From positions 620,001 through 684,000 of the forward strand of contig NZ_CP061800.1 of assembly GCF_017377395.1 (NCBI RefSeq): 64,000 nt of DNA. Direction: 5' to 3'. Made by a program: the position numbers and the translations under genes. The DNA is from Desulfonema magnum (GTDB lineage Bacteria; Desulfobacterota; Desulfobacteria; Desulfobacterales; 4be13). This document shows positions 28,986 through 37,420 of this stretch, piece by piece. Position 1 is the first letter of the stretch. Each line of letters begins with the position of its first letter. Below the pieces are notes generated by a model. It saw only the letters and a list, made by a program, of their open reading frames with translations. It did not search any database and had not been told where the DNA came from.

Positions 28986-29683
28986 AATGACAGAGGGCAA
29001 GTCAGTAATATCGTAAGACGTGGCATAATATCAGCAGATAGAAATTCCTCTGATCAAAAATTTTTACTATCACTCGATGTTCAAGTTTTTTTCTGTCATT
29101 CCTGCTTTTGCAGAAATGACAAGCTTTTTGTTCGGATCGGATCAAAAACCCTGATCATCGAGTGATCAGGTACTTTGCCAGGATTGAAACTATGAGTTGA
29201 AAAAATATATTTATTTTAAAATCAAATAGTAAAGAAAAATAAAACTCATAAAATCAATCTTGACAAGGCAGCAGAAATAAACGACATTGGGATTATAATA
29301 ACAATTATTTTTCTGATTATAGCGAATTTTGGGAATGGCCGATAAAGCCCTGACAGGGCCTGGCGGGCAATACTGTTGATTTAAGTGTAAGCGAGTTTTC
29401 CGGTATTTTCTCCGGAGTGCGAAAAATGCTTTTTCGCAGGCGCAAAAATATAATTTTTGCACTCCGGATCCCTTCGGAATTGCCTAATGCTACAAATATG
29501 CCGCCCTTACAGGGCTTGGTCGGCTTTTCCGTAAATCCGTTATAATCAGTTATTTTTTTTTACGCACTCGTTAGCAGCCGTTTCATGGAAGAACGAGAAC
29601 AACTATTAAACTGGCTGGTCAGCGGAACCCTGAACACGTTCCCAACAGCCTTTCTGTTTTGATAAAAAGGAAAATTAATTTTT
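28986..29683. repeat. Gap packed with inverted-repeat elements, one inserted in another
   Basis: Contents in order: a lone TCAGCAGATAGAAATTCC end (29025-29042); an element of the ACTCGATGTTCAAG family at 29072-29163 containing a CTGTCATTCCTGC..GCAGAAATGAC hairpin; and the composite element 29312-29549. The last ~130 bases before typA contain an AAGGAAA ribosome site and presumably its promoter. No gene other than typA downstream is supported. Confidence 0.7.
29312..29549. mobile_element. Composite MITE: TCTGATTATA element split by a 119-bp element
   Basis: The outer ends TCTGATTATAGCGAATTTT and AAATCCGTTATAATCAG and the flanking interior (CTACAAATATGCCGCCC, AGGGCTTGG) match the complete copy at 27727-27912. 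Between them lies bases 29369-29487, a 119-bp block equal in length and ends to the free copy at 16144-16262. The 119-bp unit is therefore an independent mobile element that entered the older one. Confidence 0.75.
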
Positions 29684-31498
29684 ATGGATATAAGAAATAT
29701 TGCAATTATTGCACATGTTGATCATGGCAAAACAACTATGGTTGACAGAATTCTGCATCAGGTGAAATTGTTCAGGGATAATCAGGATGTGCAGGATTTG
29801 GTTTTGGATTCAAATGATCTGGAACGGGAGAGAGGGATAACTATTTTATCTAAGAATGTGTCGGTAAGATATAAAGGAACCAAAATAAATATTATTGACA
29901 CACCCGGGCATTCGGATTTCGGAGGAGAAGTGGAGCGTGTCTTAAATATGGCTGACGGGGTGCTGTTACTTGTTGATGCTTTTGAAGGACCCATGCCTCA
30001 GACCCGGTTTGTTTTGCAAAAAGCATTGGAGCTGGATTTAAAACCTATTGTTGTAATTAACAAAGTTGACAAACCCAATTGTAATCCGGAAGAAACAAAC
30101 GAACTTGTTTTTGAACTGATGTTTTCTCTTGATGCCACAGAAGAGCAACTGAATTTTCCGACGGTTTACGGTTCTTCAAAACAAGGGTGGATGGGACCTG
30201 ACTGGAAAAACCCGACGGATGATGTTTCCTATTTGTTGGATACGATTATTGAATATTTTGATCCGCCAGAAGATAACCCCGGAACTTTGCAATTACAGAT
30301 CAGTTCATTGGATTACTCGTCATATACCGGCAGAATTGCTGTGGGAAGAGTACACAGGGGAAGCATTAAAATGGGGGATCAGGTTTCTGTGGTTCAGAGG
30401 AATAGTCATGTAAACAAATCCCTTGTCAAAGAACTGTATCTTTTTGAAGGACTGGGAAAAGAAAAAACCAAAAAAGAAGTCAGATCCGGGGAAATCGTAG
30501 CCATAATGGGACTTGAATCCTTTGACATCGGGGATACTGTTGCTGATTTTGAAGAACCAGAGGCTTTAAAACCAATTTCTGTGGATGAACCTACCATGAG
30601 TATGCTTTTCACCATTAATAATTCACCATTTTTTGGCAAAGAGGGCAAATACGTCACATCAAGGCATATCAGAGAAAGATTATTTAAAGAAACAGAGAAA
30701 AATCTGGCATTAAAGGTTGAAGAAACAGATTCAGCTCATGAATTAAAGGTTTATGGCAGGGGGACGCTTCATCTGTCTATTTTGGTAGAAACCATGAGGC
30801 GGGAAGGGTATGAGATTCAACTGGGCCAGCCCAGGGTGGTTATTAAGGAAATAAAAGGGTTCAGACATGAGCCTGTGGAACTGCTATATGTAAATGTTTC
30901 TGAAGAATTTTCCGGAAAAGTCATAGAAATTGTCGGCAAGCGTAAAGGTGATCTCCTGAATATTGAAGCAAAGAATGACAGAATAAATCTTGAATTCAAA
31001 ATACCAGCCAGAGGTCTGATCGGACTGACCAAACCTGTATTAACAGCAACCGAAGGGGAGGCAGTGATCTCACATCGCTTTAAAGGGTATGAGCCATGGA
31101 AAGGTCAGATAAAAAATAAAAGAAATGGCGCGCTGATAGCTATGAAGACAGGAACCGCTGTTGCCTATGCAATTCATAAACTGCAAGACAGAGGCAAATT
31201 TTTCATTGATCCGAATGAGAAAATATATGCAGGCCAGGTGATAGGCGAAAGTACCAGATACGAAGACCTGGTCTTAAATGTTCTCAAGAGTAAAAAACTG
31301 ACGAATATTCGGGCAGCAGGTTCAGATGAAAAATTGTCCATAGCGCCTGCCATAAAGTTCTCATTGGAAGAAGCAATGGAATATATCGCAGAAGATGAAT
31401 ATCTTGAAGTAACCCCCAAATCTATTCGTATCAGAAAGATATTGCTTGATGAGCATGAAAGAAAGCGGAAAAAAAATCGGCAGGCTGATAACATATAA
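29684..31498 (+). CDS. typA: Translational GTPase TypA/BipA
   Basis: BipA is an EF-G-like ribosome-binding GTPase that helps 50S assembly and stress adaptation. The 604-residue length is standard. G motifs: AHVDHGKTT (residues 10-18), RERGITI switch region, DTPGH (~72) and NKVDKP (~126). EF-G-like domains II, III and V follow, with the typical SPFFGKEGKYVTSRHIRERL block in domain III and the BipA-specific C-terminal domain ending ...LDEHERKRKKNRQ. An AAGGAAA site precedes the ATG. It stands alone between repeat-rich gaps inside the polysaccharide locus, so it seems to be an independent housekeeping transcription unit. Confidence 0.96.
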   Translation: MDIRNIAIIAHVDHGKTTMVDRILHQVKLFRDNQDVQDLVLDSNDLERERGITILSKNVSVRYKGTKINIIDTPGHSDFGGEVERVLNMADGVLLLVDAFEGPMPQTRFVLQKALELDLKPIVVINKVDKPNCNPEETNELVFELMFSLDATEEQLNFPTVYGSSKQGWMGPDWKNPTDDVSYLLDTIIEYFDPPEDNPGTLQLQISSLDYSSYTGRIAVGRVHRGSIKMGDQVSVVQRNSHVNKSLVKELYLFEGLGKEKTKKEVRSGEIVAIMGLESFDIGDTVADFEEPEALKPISVDEPTMSMLFTINNSPFFGKEGKYVTSRHIRERLFKETEKNLALKVEETDSAHELKVYGRGTLHLSILVETMRREGYEIQLGQPRVVIKEIKGFRHEPVELLYVNVSEEFSGKVIEIVGKRKGDLLNIEAKNDRINLEFKIPARGLIGLTKPVLTATEGEAVISHRFKGYEPWKGQIKNKRNGALIAMKTGTAVAYAIHKLQDRGKFFIDPNEKIYAGQVIGESTRYEDLVLNVLKSKKLTNIRAAGSDEKLSIAPAIKFSLEEAMEYIAEDEYLEVTPKSIRIRKILLDEHERKRKKNRQADNI

Positions 31499-31553
31499 AT
31501 AAGCCTTTCCCATCCGGATATGGTCTGATAGCTTTTTTGTTATTTTGACACAA

Positions 31554-31706
31554 TCAGCAGATCGAAAAGTTTCCCGGGTGTGCGCGGGATAGCGGAGAAA
31601 CCCGGGTTTTTTCCCCGGATGAAGTACCCCCCCCGCCGGAAAAACCCGGGTTTCTTCCCCGTCCTGTCTGCCCCGCGAGGGCATGAAAATTTTTTCGATC
31701 TGCTGA
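31554..31706. mobile_element. MITE-like element, CAGCAGATCGAAAA family (153 bp)
   Basis: Terminal inverted repeats TCAGCAGATCGAAAAGTTT and AATTTTTTCGATCTGCTGA enclose GC-rich palindromes (AAACCCGGGTTTTTTCC, AAAACCCGGGTTTC). There is no coding capacity. It lies between typA and the next glycosyltransferase; its hairpins could also serve as a terminator for typA. Confidence 0.7.
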
Positions 31707-31789
31707 CAATAGCTATGTGGCTTATATCCGGAATCAGAACACGAACCGAATTTCCTAATATTCACTTTTATTCACTTTGAGATATAACA

Positions 31790-32761
31790 ATGCTAAAAAA
31801 TAAAAAATTATGGATCGCGTGGGAAGATGACGGCAGTATCAGAAGCAAAGTGCTGTCCCGGGAAATGAAGGCTGATTTTCACACATTTACCCTTTTTGAA
31901 GGCCATAAGCACCTGTCTGTTTTCAGATATCCTGTGGCTGTCCTGCAAACATTTTTCACGCTGGTAAAAGAAAAGCCCGAAATTCTTGTTGTGCAGAATC
32001 CTTCCATTGTTCTTTCTTTTTTTGCAGCGCTGGTAAAACCTGTTTTTCATTACAAACTCGTCACCGATTTACATACATTGTATCTGAATCCCAGAGGTTT
32101 TAAGAAGATCATTATGAACTTTTTAAATGATTATTCTTTGAAACGGAGCAACATTACCATCGTAACAAATGAGTCGTACCGGGCGAAGATAAAAGACAAA
32201 ACAAAGAAGGTGATATTCGTCCTGCCTGACAGAATTCCCGATTTTGATTATGAATTTGAAAAAATATCACTTAAAGGAAAAAACAACGTCTTATTTATAT
32301 GTACATTTTCGGAAGATGAACCCTGGGAAGAAGTCATTGACGCGGCAAAACTTTTAGAAAAGGATACTTATATCCATATTTCCGGAAGGAATGACTTAAA
32401 CAAAGACAATATTCCTCCCAATGTGATCTTAACGGGTTTTCTTCCCACCAGGGATTATCAGAATTTGCTGAGGTCCGTTGACATTATAATGGTCCTGACC
32501 CATCAGGAAGATTGTCTGGTGTGTGGCGGGTATGAAGCGGTTTCTGCGGAAAAACCGCTGATATTGTCCCGCACAAGGATTCTCAGGGAATATTTTAACA
32601 GCGGAACCGTTTTTACCAAAAATATCAGTAAAGACATTGCTGAATCTGTCAGGCTGGCAATAAAAAATAAGCCTGACTTAAAAAAACAAATAAAAGAATT
32701 AAAAAGCATAAGAATGAGTGAATGGGAAAAGAGATGGGGAAATTTGTTGCGGCTTTTATAA
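31790..32761 (+). CDS. Glycosyltransferase family 4-like (GT-B), 323 aa
   Basis: A GT-B-fold glycosyltransferase with an N-terminal acceptor half (residues ~1-165; LVVQNPSIVLSFFAALVK, KLVTDLHTLYLNP, IVTNESYRAKI) and a C-terminal nucleotide-sugar half (NVLFICTFSEDEPWEEVIDAAKLL, HISGRNDLNKDNIPPNVIL, GFLPTRDYQNLL, DCLVCGGYEAVSAEKPLILS). The last block resembles the EX7E-type donor-binding region but with altered spacing. There is no signal or transmembrane segment. The ribosome site is poor. It is part of the dispersed polysaccharide locus, with the PLP decarboxylase next downstream. Donor and acceptor are unknown. Confidence 0.8.
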   Translation: MLKNKKLWIAWEDDGSIRSKVLSREMKADFHTFTLFEGHKHLSVFRYPVAVLQTFFTLVKEKPEILVVQNPSIVLSFFAALVKPVFHYKLVTDLHTLYLNPRGFKKIIMNFLNDYSLKRSNITIVTNESYRAKIKDKTKKVIFVLPDRIPDFDYEFEKISLKGKNNVLFICTFSEDEPWEEVIDAAKLLEKDTYIHISGRNDLNKDNIPPNVILTGFLPTRDYQNLLRSVDIIMVLTHQEDCLVCGGYEAVSAEKPLILSRTRILREYFNSGTVFTKNISKDIAESVRLAIKNKPDLKKQIKELKSIRMSEWEKRWGNLLRLL

Positions 32762-33048
32762 AATTTGTGTAATGTCAAATTTTGTATATCTCGACAACCA
32801 ATATTTCAACAACCAAGTTTTTTTTTGTCATTCCTGCGAAAGCAGGAATCCATTTTTGGCAGATACCACACTTCTCGGGGCACACGGCAGACTCGGGGCG
32901 TTCCCTGAGCTTGTCGAAGGGAACAACATCGAGCTTGTCGAAGGGAGGGAACAACATCTGGCAAAAAATAATAGTAAAAAGTGAAATTTTTCAAACGGCT
33001 TAGATTTAGTAAAAGCAGCGTGTCAGATCATCCTTGGAAAGAAATGGT
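32762..33048. repeat. CTGTCATTCCTGCGAAAGC-type repeat plus an GAGCTTGTCGAAGGG repeat
   Basis: Bases 32823-32862 carry GTCATTCCTGCGAAAGCAGG with its internal hairpin. Bases 32895-32985 have GCGTTCCCTGAGCTTGTCG, two GAGCTTGTCGAAGGG copies, then CTGGCAAAAAATAATAGTAA. The same block recurs at 43912-43985 ahead of the minus-strand metallopeptidase. No gene is present. Confidence 0.65.
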
Positions 33049-34284
33049 ATGGAAAACCGTGACTATATAAAATCTTTGATATATCAGCAAAATATTTCAC
33101 AGGATATCAGTTCCTGTTATTTATATTTTGAAGCGTTAATCCGATCCAATCTTCTGAAATTAAAAAGTATATTGCCTGAGCAATTTGAGATATTTTACGC
33201 GATAAAGGCAAATCCCCATAAAGAAATCATTTCATTCCTGAATCATTTCGGATGCGGTGCGGATGTCGCGTCATACGGGGAACTGGAAACTGTCATCCGG
33301 GAAGGCACGGATCCTGGTAAAATCAGTTTTGCCGGCCCCGGGAAAACTGACGAAGATATAAAAGCTGCTGTCAGAAACAATATCTGTTCACTGAGTGTGG
33401 AAAGTCCGGAAGAAATAGAGAAAATTAATGATATTGCCGGACAGCTCCGCAAAAAGCAGAACGTCGCCATCCGTGTCAACCCTCAAAAAAACTTCAGCGG
33501 ATACGGAATGAAGATGGGGGGCTATCCTTCCCCATTTGGAATTGATGAAGATAAATGCCCTTATGCGCTTAAAAAAATATCAGAATCTGAACACTTGGAG
33601 TTTACAGGGTTTCATGCCCATGTAGGCTCACAAATACTGGATGCGGACGCAATCGGAAGCGTGTTCAGATATCTGCTTGAATATGCACTGGCTGTTCAGA
33701 ATCAATATCATTTTGAAATTCAATATATTAATTTTGGCGGAGGGTTTGGAATTCCGTATTATGAGAAACAAAAGCCTTTGGACCTGAAGCGATTGCAGGA
33801 TATTCTGAAAGAACTGACCGACACAGATGAATTTTTAAAAAATTTTCCAAAAACCAGATTTATCATAGAACCCGGACGGTTTTTGGTGGCTGATGCCGGG
33901 GTTTATCTTTCCAAAATTCTCTATATAAAGGAATCCAGAGGAAAGAAGTTCATTGTCATTGAAGGGGGAATGCACCATAACTTGTCCGCATTCGGTCATC
34001 TGGGGCAGGTGATAAGGAGAAATTATCATATAGATGTGCTGCGATTTGACGGACAGGTTAAGGAAACAACATCAGACACATTTGATATCGTCGGCTCCTT
34101 ATGCACGCCGCTTGACAAGTTGGCGGAACATATTGAACTGACGGATGATGTTCGTATCGGTGATTATATCTGCGTTTATAATTCCGGAGCATATGGTTAT
34201 ACCGCAAGTCCGCTTTTTTTTCTGAATCATCCCCTGCCAAAAGTGAATGTGATTAAATGGAAAAAGGATCAGGATGTTATCTGA
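33049..34284 (+). CDS. PLP-dependent decarboxylase, exosortase-A associated
   Basis: A fold-type III (alanine-racemase-like barrel) decarboxylase related to diaminopimelate and ornithine decarboxylases; the exosortase-A-associated subfamily has no proven substrate. Motifs: the PLP lysine in FYAIKANPH, ADVASYGELE, ISFAGPGKTDEDI, HVGSQI, the phosphate-binding GGGFGIPY, EPGRFLVADAG, the active-site Cys region SLCTPLDKL and YNSGAYGYTAS. The ATG at 33049 is chosen over an upstream TTG at 33034 because GGAAAG lies at the right distance. 411 residues is normal length. It may provide an amine-containing building block for the polysaccharide, which is inference from genomic company in other genomes. 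Confidence 0.9.
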   Translation: MENRDYIKSLIYQQNISQDISSCYLYFEALIRSNLLKLKSILPEQFEIFYAIKANPHKEIISFLNHFGCGADVASYGELETVIREGTDPGKISFAGPGKTDEDIKAAVRNNICSLSVESPEEIEKINDIAGQLRKKQNVAIRVNPQKNFSGYGMKMGGYPSPFGIDEDKCPYALKKISESEHLEFTGFHAHVGSQILDADAIGSVFRYLLEYALAVQNQYHFEIQYINFGGGFGIPYYEKQKPLDLKRLQDILKELTDTDEFLKNFPKTRFIIEPGRFLVADAGVYLSKILYIKESRGKKFIVIEGGMHHNLSAFGHLGQVIRRNYHIDVLRFDGQVKETTSDTFDIVGSLCTPLDKLAEHIELTDDVRIGDYICVYNSGAYGYTASPLFFLNHPLPKVNVIKWKKDQDVI

Positions 34285-34328
34285 AATAAGAACTGGCAGC
34301 GAATACCGCAAAACAGGAAATGCCAAAC

Positions 34329-34554
34329 TCAGCAGATCCAAAAGTTTTCAAGCTGTCACAGGGCAGACATGACGGACGGGGGAGAAACCCGGCTTTTTCC
34401 GGCCGGGGAGAATCGCCCCGTGGCTGCCGGACGGGGTTTGCTGCCGGACGGGGTTTGCAACCCCGTCCGAAACGTTTGCGGGCGGCGATCCGGAAAATAT
34501 TCCGGACGGGGTTGCAAACCCCGTCCGGCAAAAGGAAACTTTTCGATCTGCTGA
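34329..34554. mobile_element. MITE-like element, CAGCAGATCGAAAA family (226 bp)
   Basis: The ends TCAGCAGATCCAAAAGTTTT and GAAACTTTTCGATCTGCTGA are near-perfect inverted repeats. The interior holds AAACCCGGC hairpins and two copies of GACGGGGTTTGC-type palindromes (34430-34456, 34500-34527), the motif also found at 55166-55190. It is immediately followed by the 35-bp tandem array. Confidence 0.7.
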
Positions 34555-34556
34555 AA

Positions 34557-34824
34557 CTGCAAGTTCGGCACTCCGGATGGATATTGCCAAACTGCAAGTT
34601 CGGCACTCCGGATGGATATTGCCAAACTGCAAGTTCGGCACTCCGGATGGATATTGCCAAACTGCAAGTTCGGCACTCCGGATGGATATTGCCAAACTGC
34701 AAGTTCGGCACTCCGGATGGATATTGCCAAACTGCAAGTTCGGCACTCCGGATGGATATTGCCAAACTGCAAGTTCGGCACTCCGGATGGATATTGCCAA
34801 ACTGCAAGTTTGGCACTCCGGATG
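34557..34824. repeat. 35-bp tandem array, seven full units plus a partial eighth
   Basis: The unit begins CTGCAAGTTCGGCACTCCGG and ends ATGGATATTGCCAAA. Units start at 34557 and every 35 bp to 34802, where the partial eighth has GTTTGG for GTTCGG. The seven units appear identical. There are no spacers, so this is not CRISPR. None of the six frames has a stop within the unit, producing long spurious open frames. A single diverged unit in reverse orientation lies at ~52115-52145 beside another CAGCAGAT element. The array ends ~50 bp before the flippase gene. Confidence 0.9.
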
Positions 34825-34875
34825 TCCGGCTGCTTTTTTCTGAATTCCGACATCCCCTGTACTAAATAACAAATT

Positions 34876-36321
34876 ATGAATATAGACGAACTCGCTAAAA
34901 AAACAAAAGACGGGTTATATTGGAATACTGTCCTTAAACTTATTTTTCAGGTAATCCAGTTGGCTGTATCTGTTGTTATCGCAAGACTGCTGGATCCCTT
35001 TGACTTCGGAGTCATGGCTATCGGTTCCATGGTTGTTTATTATTCCAACAGCCTAAGTGACTTTGGGTTTATCAATGCGATTGTACAGAAGAAAGAAATC
35101 AAACCCATTCAGATCAATTCGGTTTTCACACTCAATTTTTGCATTTCAGTGCTGCTGACCTGTTTCATTGTGCTGTTGGCCGTTCCCATAGGAAATTATT
35201 TTAAAAGTCCTGAAAGTATCAACGTCGTAATGGTTTTGTCTTCAATTTTTATTTTGAAAACATTTTACGATATTCATTTGGCAACCCTGAGACGCTCTGT
35301 CAGTTTCAAATTTATAGCAAAGCTTGGTCTTTTTCAGGGGCTTTTTCAATCTGCAATAGCACTTTTACTGGCTTTTCTCGGAATGAGATATTGGTCCCTC
35401 GTATGGGCCACCCTTATTTCAACCTTGGCTGCCACAATTTTAGTGATCTTTAAGTCAGAGTGGCGTCCCAAATTTCAATATAGCCATCAGGAAATGAAAA
35501 AAATTTATGGGTTCGGATTTTGGAATTTTATCGGAGTTCAGACGTATTTTGTAAATATCTATGTCGCGGAAGTTATTATCGGGAAGTATATGGGGCTGAT
35601 CCCTCTGGGCTTATTTGAGAAAGCAATGAGTTTGTCCTCAATTCCTAAAGAGAAGATTGCCGTACAGATTAATGCGGTGATGTTTTCATCATTTAGCAGA
35701 CTCCAAAAAGATAAAGTGTTGCTGGGAGACTGGTTCCTAAAAATCGTAACCGTTGAATCCGTTACAATTCTGCCAATATTATTAGGTTTTTACGCCGTAT
35801 CCCAGCACTTTGTGATTGTTCTGCTTGGTGAAAAGTGGCGTCTGTGTATCATCCCTCTTGAAATCCTTTCCTTAGCCAGCATTTTTCAGATATTTAATGG
35901 CCTGATCGCGTCCTTAAATGTCGGGGTGGGAGATTATAAGAATCACACCATATGCTCAATTGTGATGACAATTTTGTTCGTTGTCTTATGTGTTTTAGCC
36001 AGACACCAGAGCGTTGTCGCGATATGCTGGGTGTATTTTTTTATTTCAGTGACCTGGTCCGTGCCAATATTCAGACTCGCCAGAAAAAATGCCCGGATAT
36101 CCATAAAACGTCTTTTTAAAACCATACTCCCGTATGTTCTGGCGAATATCGTAATGGTCACTGTTGTCAAACTATTAGCCCATACTATATTTGCAGGGAA
36201 AAATTATATAAATTTCATACTTCTGGTGTTGATCGGAGTTGTTTGCTATTCCTTGCTTATTATGATGATAAATGTGCTAAAATCCCGAAGTCTTTTTTAT
36301 CCTGTATATACAAAAGCGTAA
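34876..36321 (+). CDS. Polysaccharide flippase (Wzx/WzxC-like, MOP superfamily)
   Basis: A 481-residue integral membrane protein with about 12-14 predicted transmembrane helices. It is expected to flip undecaprenyl-linked oligosaccharide units across the inner membrane. The N-terminal KTKDGLYWNTVLKLIFQVIQ, then VIARLLDPFDFGVMAIGSMV and FGFINAIVQKKEI are typical of the lipopolysaccharide-biosynthesis (WzxC-type) branch; GKYMGLIPLGLFEKAMSLSS and IPKEKIAVQINAVMFSSFSR match the conserved mid-protein region. No clear ribosome site precedes the ATG. It lies downstream of the 35-bp array and 48 bp upstream of the dolichol-phosphate-mannose-synthase-like gene. Confidence 0.9.
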   Translation: MNIDELAKKTKDGLYWNTVLKLIFQVIQLAVSVVIARLLDPFDFGVMAIGSMVVYYSNSLSDFGFINAIVQKKEIKPIQINSVFTLNFCISVLLTCFIVLLAVPIGNYFKSPESINVVMVLSSIFILKTFYDIHLATLRRSVSFKFIAKLGLFQGLFQSAIALLLAFLGMRYWSLVWATLISTLAATILVIFKSEWRPKFQYSHQEMKKIYGFGFWNFIGVQTYFVNIYVAEVIIGKYMGLIPLGLFEKAMSLSSIPKEKIAVQINAVMFSSFSRLQKDKVLLGDWFLKIVTVESVTILPILLGFYAVSQHFVIVLLGEKWRLCIIPLEILSLASIFQIFNGLIASLNVGVGDYKNHTICSIVMTILFVVLCVLARHQSVVAICWVYFFISVTWSVPIFRLARKNARISIKRLFKTILPYVLANIVMVTVVKLLAHTIFAGKNYINFILLVLIGVVCYSLLIMMINVLKSRSLFYPVYTKA

Positions 36322-36369
36322 CTTGAGCGGATTGCTGATTTTTGTTCATTCAAACGAGGAAAAGTAATC

Positions 36370-37137
36370 ATGAATGATAATTGCATGGGAAACGGAACCA
36401 TTGTCTGCCTGCCCACATACAATGAGGCTGCCAACCTTCCTCGGATTACAGAGGCCATCCTGGGGACGCTGCCGCAGGCATCTGTTTTTGTGATTGATGA
36501 CAATTCTCCTGATGGCACCGGCGACATTGCGGACCAGATGGCACAGGAGAATCCGCAGATATCGGTCCTGCACCGTACCTGCAAACAGGGACTGGGCCGG
36601 GCATATCTGAACGGGTTCCGCACTGTTCTGAACAATCCCGATATACGGCTGATCGTACAGATGGACGCGGATTTTTCTCATCCTCCGGATCGTTTGCCTG
36701 TCATGATTCAGGCGGCCGATGAAGCTGATCTTGTGATCGGATCTCGTTATATTTCAGGAGGCGATACACAGAACTGGGGGGTTTTCAGACGGCTGATCAG
36801 CGGCTTGGGATCACTTTACGCCCGACTCTGGTTAGGTATGCCTGTCCGTGATGTGACCGGCGGATTCAAAGTCTGGCGACGGGATCTGCTTGAACATATT
36901 CTGAATTATCCTATTGATTCAGGAGGCTTTGTTTTTCAGATAGAGACAACCTTTCTCGCGTTTCAGTCAGACGCGCGGATTACAGAGGTGCCGATCCTGT
37001 TCACTGACCGCCATGCCGGAAGAAGCAAAATGAACGCCGGTATCGCATTTGAGGCGTTTGGGAAATTACCGCTCATCCGTTGGCATAACAGACATGAAAA
37101 AAATAAGCACCAAAAAGCCAACAACATTCGAACCTGA
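36370..37137 (+). CDS. Polyprenol-phosphate mannosyltransferase-like GT2 (DPM1 type), 255 aa
   Basis: A cytoplasmic family 2 glycosyltransferase related to dolichol/polyprenol monophosphomannose synthase. It makes lipid-phosphate sugar donors for membrane GT39-like enzymes. Motifs: CLPTYNEAANLPRITEAIL, VIDDNSPDGTGDIAD, GLGRAYLNGFR, the DXD QMDADFSHPPDRLP, LVIGSRYISGG, VRDVTGGFKVWRRDLL, ETTFLAFQ and DRHAGRSKMN. There are no C-terminal transmembrane helices. A GAGGA ribosome site is present. A GT39-like membrane protein is the next gene (37421), so the two plausibly work as donor maker and user. Confidence 0.9.
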   Translation: MNDNCMGNGTIVCLPTYNEAANLPRITEAILGTLPQASVFVIDDNSPDGTGDIADQMAQENPQISVLHRTCKQGLGRAYLNGFRTVLNNPDIRLIVQMDADFSHPPDRLPVMIQAADEADLVIGSRYISGGDTQNWGVFRRLISGLGSLYARLWLGMPVRDVTGGFKVWRRDLLEHILNYPIDSGGFVFQIETTFLAFQSDARITEVPILFTDRHAGRSKMNAGIAFEAFGKLPLIRWHNRHEKNKHQKANNIRT

Positions 37138-37181
37138 TACTCGATAATCACGTTTTCTGATCCGATTCGGCCGGACAGTCT

Positions 37182-37378
37182 GTCATTCCTGCGAAAGCAG
37201 GAATCTGTTACTGTCAGTAGATCGGAAAAGTTCGTAGTTCCGCCTTTAGGCGGTCTGTCTTATGAGTATAAGTCTCTGATTTCACAGAGACCGCCTAAAG
37301 GCGGAACTACGAACGGAGCTTGAATTTTCAGTCATTTTCGATCTACTGACTGTGGATTCCTGCTTTCGCAGGAATGAC
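37182..37378. mobile_element. Nested inverted-repeat elements
   Basis: The outer arms GTCATTCCTGCGAAAGCAGG (from 37182) and GATTCCTGCTTTCGCAGGAA belong to the repeat also complete at 43705-43855. Between them, 37214-37349, sits a 136-bp element with ends TCAGTAGATCGGAAAAG and TTTTCGATCTACTGA (CAGCAGAT family variant) and long inner arms CGTAGTTCCGCCTTTAGGCG / CGCCTAAAGGCGGAACTACG. No gene is present. Confidence 0.7.
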
Positions 37379-37420
37379 AAAAAAGACCTGATTATCGTTT
37401 GATATTTAAAGGAAAGAATT

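Noticed and set aside
34557..34824. Possible CRISPR array
   Set aside because: Units are directly joined with no spacers, and no cas gene is in the window.
34277..34872. Many long overlapping open frames on both strands over the 35-bp array
   Set aside because: The repeat unit has no stop codon in any of the six frames, so all frames stay open. None has a ribosome site or a protein-like composition; the translations just repeat the array.
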